From the NCBI GenBank assembly GCA_029258695.1, contig JARIBR010000334.1, positions 1 through 5,017 of the forward strand: DNA of 5,017 nt. The letters run 5' to 3'. The notes beneath the pieces are model-generated. The model ran no database searches and was not told where the DNA came from. It worked only from the letters and a program-made list of their open reading frames with translations. The first letter of the stretch is position 1, and the number at the start of each line of letters is the position of its first letter. The position numbers were made by a program, and so were the translations under genes. Shown here one piece after another: positions 1 to 4,953 of the stretch. Source of the DNA: Quadrisphaera sp. GTDB lineage: Bacteria; Actinomycetota; Actinomycetes; Actinomycetales; Quadrisphaeraceae.

Positions 1-236
1 TCCATCTTCACGGGGTTGGTGCGCGAGGACCCGAGGATGGTGCCGCCCAGCGGCAGGATGTGCTGGACCCGCTCCGGCGTCAGCTCCGTGGTCAGGCCCT
101 CGACCGGGCCCTTCCAGCCGTCACGGACACCGACGAACTCGAACCCGTGGACGCGGGTCCCCTCCAGCACGGCAGCGCGGATCACCGCGTTCAGCCCTGG
201 ACAGTCTCCTCCGCCGGTCAGCACTCCGATACGCAT
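1..236 (-). CDS. pfkA: 6-phosphofructokinase, N-terminal 78 residues (gene runs off the left edge)
   Basis: Phosphorylates fructose 6-phosphate to fructose 1,6-bisphosphate in cytoplasmic glycolysis. The visible part begins MRIGVLTGGGDCPGLN, the glycine-rich nucleotide/phosphate-binding start of the PfkA family, and has LGGTILGSSRTNP at about residues 63-75, with Arg72 at the position of the conserved Arg72 of the E. coli enzyme. GGDCPGLN instead of the E. coli GGDAPGMN is typical of the actinobacterial group that holds both ATP-dependent and pyrophosphate-dependent enzymes. The residue that separates the two (near position 104, Gly or Asp) lies outside the window, so the phosphoryl donor is undecided. 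The ATG at 234-236 is chosen because the family motif starts within seven residues and a TANNNT hexamer lies 6 nt upstream. The gene follows folA after a 78-nt gap with a hairpin, so it is probably transcribed separately. Family assignment is very secure. Confidence 0.93.
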   Translation of the reverse strand, partial: MRIGVLTGGGDCPGLNAVIRAAVLEGTRVHGFEFVGVRDGWKGPVEGLTTELTPERVQHILPLGGTILGSSRTNPVKM

Positions 237-242
237 GGGGCC

Positions 243-248
243 AGGGTA
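243..248 (-). promoter_or_regulatory. Candidate -10 hexamer of a leaderless pfkA promoter
   Basis: On the minus strand TACCCT ends 6 nt before the pfkA ATG. This matches the actinobacterial TANNNT -10 element placed so that transcription would start at or next to the A of ATG. There is no AGGAGG-like sequence before the start and no clear TTGACA -35 element. The same octamer, TACCCTGG, precedes the HAD phosphatase gene at the same distance within 1 nt. Position and sequence are seen; promoter function is inferred. Confidence 0.5.
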
Positions 249-259
249 CGAGGGCGCGC

Positions 260-281
260 CGGGTGCTCCGGCCAGCACCCG
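260..281 (-). terminator. Strong inverted repeat between folA and pfkA, possible folA-operon terminator
   Basis: A perfect 8-bp stem (CGGGTGCT / AGCACCCG) encloses the 6-nt loop GGCCGG, read on the minus strand. It lies 33 nt after the folA stop and upstream of the pfkA start. It has no U tract, so it is not a classical intrinsic terminator, but tail-less GC hairpins are commonly proposed as terminators in actinobacteria. It also overlaps the expected -35 zone of the pfkA promoter, so it could instead be an operator. Confidence 0.4.
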
Positions 282-314
282 CGACCCTCGTCGAGGAGCG
301 CCCGGCAGCGACGG

Positions 315-803
315 TCAGCCGCGGGCGTAGCGCAGGAACCGGTGGCGCAGCCCGCCGGTCCCGGTGACCCACCCCTGCGCCGGCACCCGGGAGACGACCG
401 TCCAGCCGGCGCCGATGACGGGCGCCCGCGTGTCACCGTCGACGACGAGGTCCACCTCGGTGACCTCGAGGACGTCGGCGCGCTCCAGGGCGGCGGCGTT
501 GACCTCCGCTCCCCCGATGACCCACACGTCCTCGCCGGTGCCCGGCAGCGCGGCGTCGAGGGAGGCGGCGACCTCCGCGCCCGGCGCGCTCCAGCCGGGC
601 TGGCGGGTGAGCACGACGTTGCGCCGCCCCGGCAGCGGCCGGAAGCGCGGGGGTAGGGAGTCCCAGGTGGCCCGGCCCATGACCACCACGGCGCCCCGCG
701 TGACGTCGGCGAAGTGGCGCCGGTCCTCCACGAGATCCCACGGGATGCCGCCGTCGGCGCCGATGACCCCGTTGGCGGACTGCGCCCAGATCATCCCGAT
801 CAC
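315..803 (-). CDS. folA: Dihydrofolate reductase
   Basis: Reduces dihydrofolate to tetrahydrofolate with NADPH in the cytoplasm, recycling the dihydrofolate released by ThyA; it is the target of trimethoprim-type antifolates. The 162-residue length is normal for the family. Visible landmarks are MIGMIWAQSANGVIG at the N-terminus (M. tuberculosis DHFR has a near-identical start), the Met20-loop region IPWDLVEDRRHF with catalytic Asp27 and Phe31, the NADPH-binding VMGRATWDSLP at 41-51, LPGRRNVVL at 57-65, VIGGAEV at 95-101 and VDGDT at 121-125. The GTG at 801-803 is preferred because it gives MIGMIWAQ; an in-frame ATG at 792-794 would shorten the protein by three residues and remove strand-A residues. 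Two normally conserved positions differ: Pro25 is Val, and the Tyr equivalent to E. coli Tyr100 is Asn102. The start lies 27 nt after the thyA stop with only a weak AGGG upstream, so it is probably co-transcribed with thyA. Confidence 0.95.
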   Translation of the reverse strand: MIGMIWAQSANGVIGADGGIPWDLVEDRRHFADVTRGAVVVMGRATWDSLPPRFRPLPGRRNVVLTRQPGWSAPGAEVAASLDAALPGTGEDVWVIGGAEVNAAALERADVLEVTEVDLVVDGDTRAPVIGAGWTVVSRVPAQGWVTGTGGLRHRFLRYARG

Positions 804-830
804 GACGGCCAGCCCTGGGAGCCGGCGCCC

Positions 831-1679
831 TCAGACGGCAACGGGGGCCTTGATCGCCGGGTGGTGGCGGTACCCGACCACCTCGACGTCCTCGAGCTCG
901 TGCTCGAACAGGCTGGGTGCCGGGCGCAGCTCCAGGCGGGGGAAGGGCAGCACCTCACGGCGCAGCTGCTCGCTGACCTGGTCGACGTGGTTGTCGTAGA
1001 CGTGGCAGTCACCGCCGGTCCAGACGAAGTCACCGGGGACCAGGCCCGCCTGCTGGGCCACCATCGTCGTCAGCAGCGCGTAGGAGGCGATGTTGAACGG
1101 CACGCCGAGGAAGAGGTCGGCGCTGCGCTGGTACAGCTGGCAGGACAGCCGCCCGTCGGCCACGTAGAACTGGAACATCGCGTGGCACGGTGCGAGCGCC
1201 ATCTCCGGGATGTCGGCGACGTTCCACGCCGAGACGATCATGCGCCGTGACGACGGGTCGGCGGCGAGGGTGTCCATCACCTGGGCGAGCTGGTCGACGT
1301 GCCCGCCGTCCGGCGTGGGCCACGAGCGCCACTGCGCCCCGTACACCGGGCCGAGGTCGCCGTCCTCGCCGGCCCAGGCGTCCCAGATCTTCACCCCGCG
1401 CTCCTGGAGCCAGCCGGCGTTGGAGTCGCCGCGCAGGAACCACAGCAGCTCGAGCACCACCGAGCGCAGGTGCACCTTCTTGGTGGTGACCAGGGGGAAC
1501 CCGCGGGAGAGGTCGTAGCGCAGCTGGTGGCCGAAGACGCTGCGGGTGCCCGTACCGGTGCGGTCCGGCTTGGGGGTCCCGGTCTCCATCACCGTCCTCA
1601 GCAGGTCCTCGTACTGCGTGTCGACGGGCGGAGCGTCGACGGGCGTAGCGTCGACGAGCGGGGTGTCCGTGGCGCTCAC
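831..1679 (-). CDS. thyA: Thymidylate synthase (folate-dependent, ThyA type)
   Basis: Methylates dUMP to dTMP using 5,10-methylenetetrahydrofolate, releasing dihydrofolate. The 282-residue protein matches the E. coli enzyme with an offset of 19. Key residues are Arg40 in PDRTGTGT (phosphate binding), Trp99, Arg145/Arg146 in [13 protein letters not shown], catalytic Cys165 in [10 protein letters not shown], Gln184-Arg185-Ser186 and Asp188 in QRSAD, Asn196, and His226/Tyr228 in HVYDNH. The C-terminus IKAPVAV is the conserved closing tail. No key residue is missing. The GTG at 1677-1679 overlaps the phosphatase stop as GTGA, which suggests translational coupling; a GGTGGG lies about 6 nt upstream. 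No other start exists before the conserved core. The first 20 or so residues form a Pro/Val/Asp-rich extension encoded by a 15-bp tandem repeat. The frame stays open far upstream to about 3800, but that part is antisense and out-of-frame to real genes. Confidence 0.97.
   Translation of the reverse strand: MSATDTPLVDATPVDAPPVDTQYEDLLRTVMETGTPKPDRTGTGTRSVFGHQLRYDLSRGFPLVTTKKVHLRSVVLELLWFLRGDSNAGWLQERGVKIWDAWAGEDGDLGPVYGAQWRSWPTPDGGHVDQLAQVMDTLAADPSSRRMIVSAWNVADIPEMALAPCHAMFQFYVADGRLSCQLYQRSADLFLGVPFNIASYALLTTMVAQQAGLVPGDFVWTGGDCHVYDNHVDQVSEQLRREVLPFPRLELRPAPSLFEHELEDVEVVGYRHHPAIKAPVAV
1620..1664. repeat. Three 15-bp tandem units inside the 5' end of thyA
   Basis: Units start at 1620, 1635 and 1650, each opening with the hexamer GTCGAC. 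The first two are GTCGACGGGCGKAGC (K = G or T), differing at one base; the third is diverged at its right half. Read on the minus strand they encode the repeated pentapeptide pattern [15 protein letters not shown] ahead of the thymidylate synthase core. Unit number could vary between strains by slippage without shifting frame. Confidence 0.7.
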
Positions 1680-2377
1680 CGCTGGCCCACCGTGACCGCG
1701 TCGCCGACGTGGACGGCGAGCTCCGAGAGGTCGGCCACGACCGCGTCCGCCGGAGCCGCGGCGAGCTGCCCGCGGGTGTGCGTGGTGACCACCGCCAGGG
1801 TGGCGCAGCCGGCGGCCCGCCCGGCCTCGAGGCCGGCGGGGGCGTCCTCGACGACGAGGCAGCGCGCCGGGTCGGCGCCCAGCGCGCGCGCCGCGGTGAG
1901 GAACGGCTCCGGGTGCGGCTTGCCGCGGCTCACGTCGCTGGCTGTCACCACCACGGCCGGCGCGACCAGGCCGGCGGCCTCCAGGCGGGCGAGGGCCAGG
2001 GAACGGGTCGAGGACGTGACGATGGCCGAGCGCCCCGGCACGGCGAGGGCCGCCAGCGTTTCGGTGGCTCCGGGCAGGGCCACCACGCCGTCGGTGTCGC
2101 TGAGCTCGAGGGCGTTGATCCGCTCCAGGGCGTCGGCGCGCCCGGCGTCGTCGCGCTCGGCCAGCAGCGCGTCGACGATGCCGCTGGCCGTCACGCCGTG
2201 CCAGCCGCTCAGCCGGTCCGGGTCGATGCCCTCCTCGCGGGCCCACCGCAGCCACGAGCGGTTCACCGCGGGCGTGGAGTCGAGCAGGGTGCCGTCCATG
2301 TCGAAGAGCACGGCGTCGAAGGTGCGCCCGGCGAGCGCTCCCGGGCCCGTGGGAGCCGGCGTCTGCGTCGTGGTCAC
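1676..2377 (-). CDS. HAD-superfamily (subfamily IA) phosphatase, sugar/polyol-phosphate type
   Basis: A predicted Mg-dependent phosphomonoesterase of the cytoplasm, 233 residues. All four HAD motifs are present: motif [11 protein letters not shown] with nucleophile Asp26 and acid/base Asp28, motif II IVTSS at 119-123, motif III Lys153 in RGKPHPEPF, and motif IV Glu177-Asp178 in [13 protein letters not shown] helical cap at roughly 33-95 includes [15 protein letters not shown] and HGVTASGIV, which closely resemble E. coli HxpA (YfbT), a hexitol/sugar phosphatase; beta-phosphoglucomutase-like activity is less likely. The GTG at 2375-2377 is chosen because a TANNNT hexamer lies 7 nt upstream and the core follows after a short Thr/Pro-rich lead. 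Its stop overlaps the thyA start by 4 bp, and it is the first gene of the phosphatase-thyA-folA unit. The substrate cannot be read from the sequence. A role in hydrolysing nucleotides or sugar phosphates linked to dTMP metabolism is speculation from context. Confidence 0.9.
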   Translation of the reverse strand: MTTTQTPAPTGPGALAGRTFDAVLFDMDGTLLDSTPAVNRSWLRWAREEGIDPDRLSGWHGVTASGIVDALLAERDDAGRADALERINALELSDTDGVVALPGATETLAALAVPGRSAIVTSSTRSLALARLEAAGLVAPAVVVTASDVSRGKPHPEPFLTAARALGADPARCLVVEDAPAGLEAGRAAGCATLAVVTTHTRGQLAAAPADAVVADLSELAVHVGDAVTVGQR

Positions 2378-2384
2378 CCGCGCC

Positions 2385-2390
2385 AGGGTA
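2385..2390 (-). promoter_or_regulatory. Candidate -10 hexamer of a leaderless promoter for the phosphatase-thyA-folA unit
   Basis: TACCCT on the minus strand ends 7 nt before the phosphatase GTG, within the octamer TACCCTGG also found before pfkA. No Shine-Dalgarno sequence and no clear -35 box are visible. The position fits transcription starting on or beside the start codon, as in leaderless actinobacterial mRNAs. Confidence 0.5.
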
Positions 2391-2406
2391 GGCCGCGCCC
2401 CACCGT

Positions 2407-2424
2407 GACGCGTCGGGGGACGCG
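2407..2424. repeat. Overlapping palindrome and inverted repeat in the divergent promoter region
   Basis: The 76-bp space between the two divergent genes (2378-2453) contains the perfect 8-bp palindrome GACGCGTC at 2407-2414. It is followed by a second GACGCG at 2419-2424, so CGCGTC and GACGCG also form a 6-bp inverted repeat around GGGG. The two GACGCG copies are 12 bp apart, about one helical turn, on the same DNA face. This could be an operator for one or both divergent genes, but in such GC-rich DNA it may be chance. Confidence 0.35.
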
Positions 2425-2453
2425 GGATCACCGCCGGCTGCCACCATGGGTCG

Positions 2454-3662
2454 GTGAGCGCGACACCCCCGAGCCCGGCGACGCCGCCCACACCGCCGGC
2501 CACACCGTCGGCGACGCCGGCGGCGACCCGCGGCCGGCTGCTCGGCGTCGACGGCGCCCGTGGCCTCGCGCTGCTGGGGATGATGACCACGCACGTCTTC
2601 CCCGGCGTCGGGGCCGACCTGGAGCCCACGCTCAGCCATGTGATCTTCAGCGGGCGCTCCTCCGCGCTGTTCGCGGTGCTGGCCGGCGTGGGCCTGGCGC
2701 TCGCCACCGGCGGGCCGACGCCGCGACGCGGCGATGACCTGCGCGCCGCGCGGCGCGGGGTGTGGGCGCGCGCCGGGGTGATCACTGCCATCGGGCTGGT
2801 GCTGGGGCTGTGGCCCAGCGGCGTGGCGGTGATCCTCGTGAACTACGGGCTCCTGTTCGTCGTCGCCACCGCGTTCATCGCGCTGCGCGCCCGGGTGCTC
2901 CTCCCCCTCGCCGCCGTGTGGCTCGCGGCGAGCCCGGTGCTCTCCCACCTGCTGCGGTCGGTAGCGCCGGACCCCTTCCTCGCGGTGCCCTCGGTGCTGG
3001 GGCTGCTGAGCCCGGTGGACCTGGTGCTGGAGCTGCTGCTGACGGGGTACTACCCGGTGCTCACGTGGACGGGCTACCTGCTCCTCGGCCTGGCGGTGGG
3101 GCGCAGCGACCTCCGACGCCCGGCCACGGCCGTGGTGATGGCCGCGACGGGGGCGGCGGCCGCGGCGGGGACCTGGCTGGTGTCCGGCGTCCTGACCGAG
3201 CGCGCGGTGGCGAACGGCACGGTGCCGGAGGTGCTCCTGAGCTACTACGGGACCACCCCGACGGACTCGTGGTGGTGGCTGGTGCTGCGCGAGGCCCACT
3301 CCGGCACCCCGTTCGACCTCGTGCACACCGCCGGCTGCGCGCTGGCCGTCCTCGGCGCCGCGCTGCTGCTCCTGCGCTGGCGCCCGGCGGCGGTGGCCCT
3401 CACCCCGCTCGTCGCCGCCGGGGGCATGACGCTCACGCTGTACACCGCCCACGTGCTGGTGCTGCCCGTGCTCGGCGTGGTGCTGGCGCCCGCAGCGTCC
3501 TACATCCTCCAGGCGGTCGGCGTCCTCGTCGTGGCGACCGCGTGGCGCTCCGGCGCGCAGCGCGGACTCGTGGACCGCCGCGGCCCGCTCGAGCAGCTGG
3601 CCGCGGGCGCCAGCCGGGCGGCGGCGCACCGTCGTCCGCCGCGGCCCGGCATCGAGACCTGA
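2454..3662 (+). CDS. Polytopic membrane protein, heparan-alpha-glucosaminide N-acetyltransferase-like (DUF1624/DUF418 type)
   Basis: A 402-residue inner-membrane protein and the only plus-strand gene here. After a disordered Pro/Thr/Ala-rich tail (residues 2-25) comes [17 protein letters not shown] at 28-44, matching the RxxxxDxxRGxA start of this membrane acyltransferase-like family, with His47 at the end of the first helix. About ten hydrophobic segments follow, roughly at 37-50, 69-86, 106-121, 123-143, 147-166, 186-198, 202-217, 223-245, 287-307 and 315-340, with another near 346-364. [14 protein letters not shown] at 282-295 and [15 protein letters not shown] at 323-337 are typical of the actinobacterial members; His282, His291 and His333 are candidates for functional residues. 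Bacterial members may move acyl groups onto cell-envelope glycans, but the substrate is unknown. The GTG at 2454-2456 is the only reasonable start; it has no clear ribosome-binding site, but a CANNNT hexamer (CACCAT, 2442-2447) lies 6 nt upstream. It is probably a single-gene transcript. Confidence 0.85.
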   Translation: MSATPPSPATPPTPPATPSATPAATRGRLLGVDGARGLALLGMMTTHVFPGVGADLEPTLSHVIFSGRSSALFAVLAGVGLALATGGPTPRRGDDLRAARRGVWARAGVITAIGLVLGLWPSGVAVILVNYGLLFVVATAFIALRARVLLPLAAVWLAASPVLSHLLRSVAPDPFLAVPSVLGLLSPVDLVLELLLTGYYPVLTWTGYLLLGLAVGRSDLRRPATAVVMAATGAAAAAGTWLVSGVLTERAVANGTVPEVLLSYYGTTPTDSWWWLVLREAHSGTPFDLVHTAGCALAVLGAALLLLRWRPAAVALTPLVAAGGMTLTLYTAHVLVLPVLGVVLAPAASYILQAVGVLVVATAWRSGAQRGLVDRRGPLEQLAAGASRAAAHRRPPRPGIET

Positions 3663-3689
3663 CCGGGGCCGCCACGCGCCACCCCCGTC
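3661..3689. terminator. Possible weak bidirectional hairpin between convergent genes
   Basis: The convergent genes end only 25 nt apart. GAC(C)GGGG at 3661-3668 can pair with CCCCGTC at 3683-3689, giving seven base pairs with one bulged C and a 14-nt loop; both stop codons overlap the stem. It has no T tract on either side. Its position suits a shared terminator, but the structure is modest. Confidence 0.22.
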
Positions 3690-4140
3690 ATCCCTCGGCG
3701 CGGGCCGCCCGGTGCAGCGCGGCAGCGTGGCGCATCGCCGTGCGCGCCCGCTTGCGGTCCCGCGAGGCGTCGTAGGCGCAGGAGAGCCGGAACCACGCAC
3801 CCCAGTCCTGCGGCTGCGCCTCCACCTCCTCCTGGTACCCGGCGAAGGCCTCGTCCGCGGCGGCGCGCTCGATGCGCCCGGACGGGGTCCGCGGCAGGTC
3901 GTCGGGAGGCAGGCGGCCGGCGGCGTCGAGCTCGCGAGCCATGACCTCCGTGGAGCGGCCGAACATCAGCTCGCGCACCAGCGTCCACGCGATCACCACC
4001 GGCAGGACGAGCACCGCGAGCCCCAGGACGATCCCCACCGGGTCCCCCGAGGCGACGAGCAGCACGCCGCGCACGCCGACGAGGACGAGATAGAGCACCA
4101 GGGCCGCGGTCAGGGCGCCGACGACCAGCTTGGTGCGCAC
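3688..4140 (-). CDS. Small membrane protein with two helices and a TPR-like cytoplasmic tail
   Basis: A 150-residue protein of unknown function. Two hydrophobic helices lie at about 5-29 ([18 protein letters not shown] core) and 34-56, separated by a short SGDP turn, followed by a charged linker (57-93). The C-terminal stretch at about 96-146, including [31 protein letters not shown] and [12 protein letters not shown], has the spacing of small and large residues of a tetratricopeptide unit. The GTG at 4138-4140 begins 2 nt after the dapB stop (TGAGGGTG), so the two are almost certainly co-transcribed and may be translationally coupled. Starting here puts the first membrane helix at the N-terminus. 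From memory, M. tuberculosis also has a small transmembrane protein gene (Rv2772c) directly after dapB, which would suggest an old pairing. The role, perhaps a protein-interaction platform at the membrane, is inferred. Confidence 0.8.
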   Translation of the reverse strand: MRTKLVVGALTAALVLYLVLVGVRGVLLVASGDPVGIVLGLAVLVLPVVIAWTLVRELMFGRSTEVMARELDAAGRLPPDDLPRTPSGRIERAAADEAFAGYQEEVEAQPQDWGAWFRLSCAYDASRDRKRARTAMRHAAALHRAARAEG

Positions 4141-4142
4141 CC

Positions 4143-4916
4143 TCAGCCGGCCCCGAGGTCCAGGTAGTGCTCGAGGCCCACCGTCAGGCCCGGGTGGTCG
4201 GCGACCCCCCGGAGGCCGGTCAGCACTCCCGGCATGAAGCTCGAGCGGTCCGTGGCGTCGTGGCGCAGCGTCAGGACCTCCCCCGGCGACCCGAGCCACA
4301 CCTCCTGGCTCGCGGTCAGGCCCCGCAGCCGCAGGCTGTGGACCGCCACGTCGTCGACGCGGGCACCCCGCGCGCCGTCGAGGGCGCTCGTCGTGGCGTC
4401 AGGCGACGCTGCCGCGCCCGCGACGCGGCGGGCCGCGGCGATCGCCTGCGCGGTGGCGGTCGCGGTGCCGGACGGCGCGTCGACCTTGGCGGGGTGGTGC
4501 ATCTCCACCACCTCGACGGACTCGAAGAACGGTGCTGCGAGCGCCGCGAAGCGCATCATCAGCACGGCGCCGATCGCGAAGTTCGGGGCGACGAGCACGC
4601 CGGTGCCCCGAGGGGCGGCCTCGAGCCGGCGCTGCAGGGCACCCAGCGCGTCGGCGTCCCACCCGGTGGTGCCGACGACGACGTGGACGCCCGCGTCGAC
4701 GAGCGCCGCGACGTGCCCCGGGGCCGCGTCCGGCACGGACAGCTCGAGGGCCACGGTGGCGCCGGCCTCCTGGGCCGCGTCGGCGACCCGGTCGCTCTCG
4801 GACCGTCCGAGGCGGGCGACGACCTCGAGGTCGTCGGCGGCGTCGATCGCGTCGCACGCCATCGACCCCATCCGGCCACCGGCTCCGATGACGGCCACTG
4901 CCACGGGCGTGTCCAT
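4143..4916 (-). CDS. dapB: 4-hydroxy-tetrahydrodipicolinate reductase
   Basis: Reduces 4-hydroxy-tetrahydrodipicolinate to tetrahydrodipicolinate with NAD(P)H, the second dedicated step from aspartate semialdehyde to diaminopimelate and lysine, supplying peptidoglycan. The 257-residue protein (M. tuberculosis DapB has 245) shows the N-terminal nucleotide-binding GAGGRMG at 11-17, VGTTGW at 81-86, APNFAIGAVLM at 110-120, and the catalytic signature EMHHPAKVDAPSGTA at 138-152 with His140 and Lys144. The C-terminal region has FMPGVL and HPGLTVGLEHYLDL. Two deviations are visible: ELS at 58-60 where DFT is usual, and Gly37 at the position of the acidic residue that normally binds the adenosine ribose. 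The ATG at 4914-4916 puts the GxxGRMG motif where the family has it. An in-frame GTG at 4944-4946 would overlap the preceding stop as GTGA but add an Arg-rich ten-residue lead, so it is less likely. It is followed 2 nt later by the TPR-like membrane gene. Confidence 0.95.
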   Translation of the reverse strand: MDTPVAVAVIGAGGRMGSMACDAIDAADDLEVVARLGRSESDRVADAAQEAGATVALELSVPDAAPGHVAALVDAGVHVVVGTTGWDADALGALQRRLEAAPRGTGVLVAPNFAIGAVLMMRFAALAAPFFESVEVVEMHHPAKVDAPSGTATATAQAIAAARRVAGAAASPDATTSALDGARGARVDDVAVHSLRLRGLTASQEVWLGSPGEVLTLRHDATDRSSFMPGVLTGLRGVADHPGLTVGLEHYLDLGAG

Positions 4917-4923
4917 GCGGTCG

Positions 4924-4929
4924 AGCCTA
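4924..4929 (-). promoter_or_regulatory. Candidate -10 hexamer of a leaderless dapB promoter
   Basis: TAGGCT on the minus strand ends 7 nt before the dapB ATG (spacer CGACCGC). There is no Shine-Dalgarno sequence at a useful distance and no recognisable -35 element. It has the same layout as the hexamers before pfkA and the phosphatase gene. Confidence 0.45.
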
Positions 4930-4935
4930 CGGCGG

Positions 4936-4953
4936 CGGCGGCTCACGCCGCCG
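4936..4953 (-). terminator. GC hairpin with a GNRA-type GUGA loop over the upstream gene's stop codon
   Basis: In minus-strand RNA, CGGCGGC pairs perfectly with GCCGCCG over 7 bp, closing a GUGA tetraloop by a C-G pair, a very stable arrangement. The UGA in the loop is the stop codon of the upstream partial gene, and the alternative dapB GUG start is also in the loop. There is no U tract. It could end the upstream transcript, protect a 3' end, or be a chance product of CGG-rich sequence. Confidence 0.35.

Noticed and set aside
286..296. Near-palindrome CCTCG-T-CGAGG after folA
   Set aside because: A one-base centre cannot form a hairpin loop, and short palindromes of this kind are expected by chance in such GC-rich sequence.
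2446..2457. A three-codon ATG-GGT-CGG-TGA frame whose stop overlaps the GTG start of the membrane protein gene
   Set aside because: It could be a minimal upstream frame coupled to the gene, but it is so short that chance is likely, and it has no ribosome-binding site or -10 box of its own.
2463..2530. CCG/ACC-rich low-complexity DNA at the 5' end of the membrane protein gene
   Set aside because: It encodes the Pro/Thr/Ala tail in frame with irregular units; there is no regular repeat array or CRISPR-like spacing.
1299..2737. Long plus-strand open frames opposite thyA and the phosphatase
   Set aside because: They have no recognisable motif, show Arg/Ala/Gly/Pro-rich shadow composition, and lie fully antisense to genes with intact catalytic motifs.
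831..3800. A 989-codon open frame on the minus strand running through thyA and far upstream
   Set aside because: Only the last 282 codons match a protein family. The upstream part is antisense or out of frame to the phosphatase and membrane protein genes and is Arg/Gly/His-rich low-complexity sequence typical of GC-rich shadow frames.
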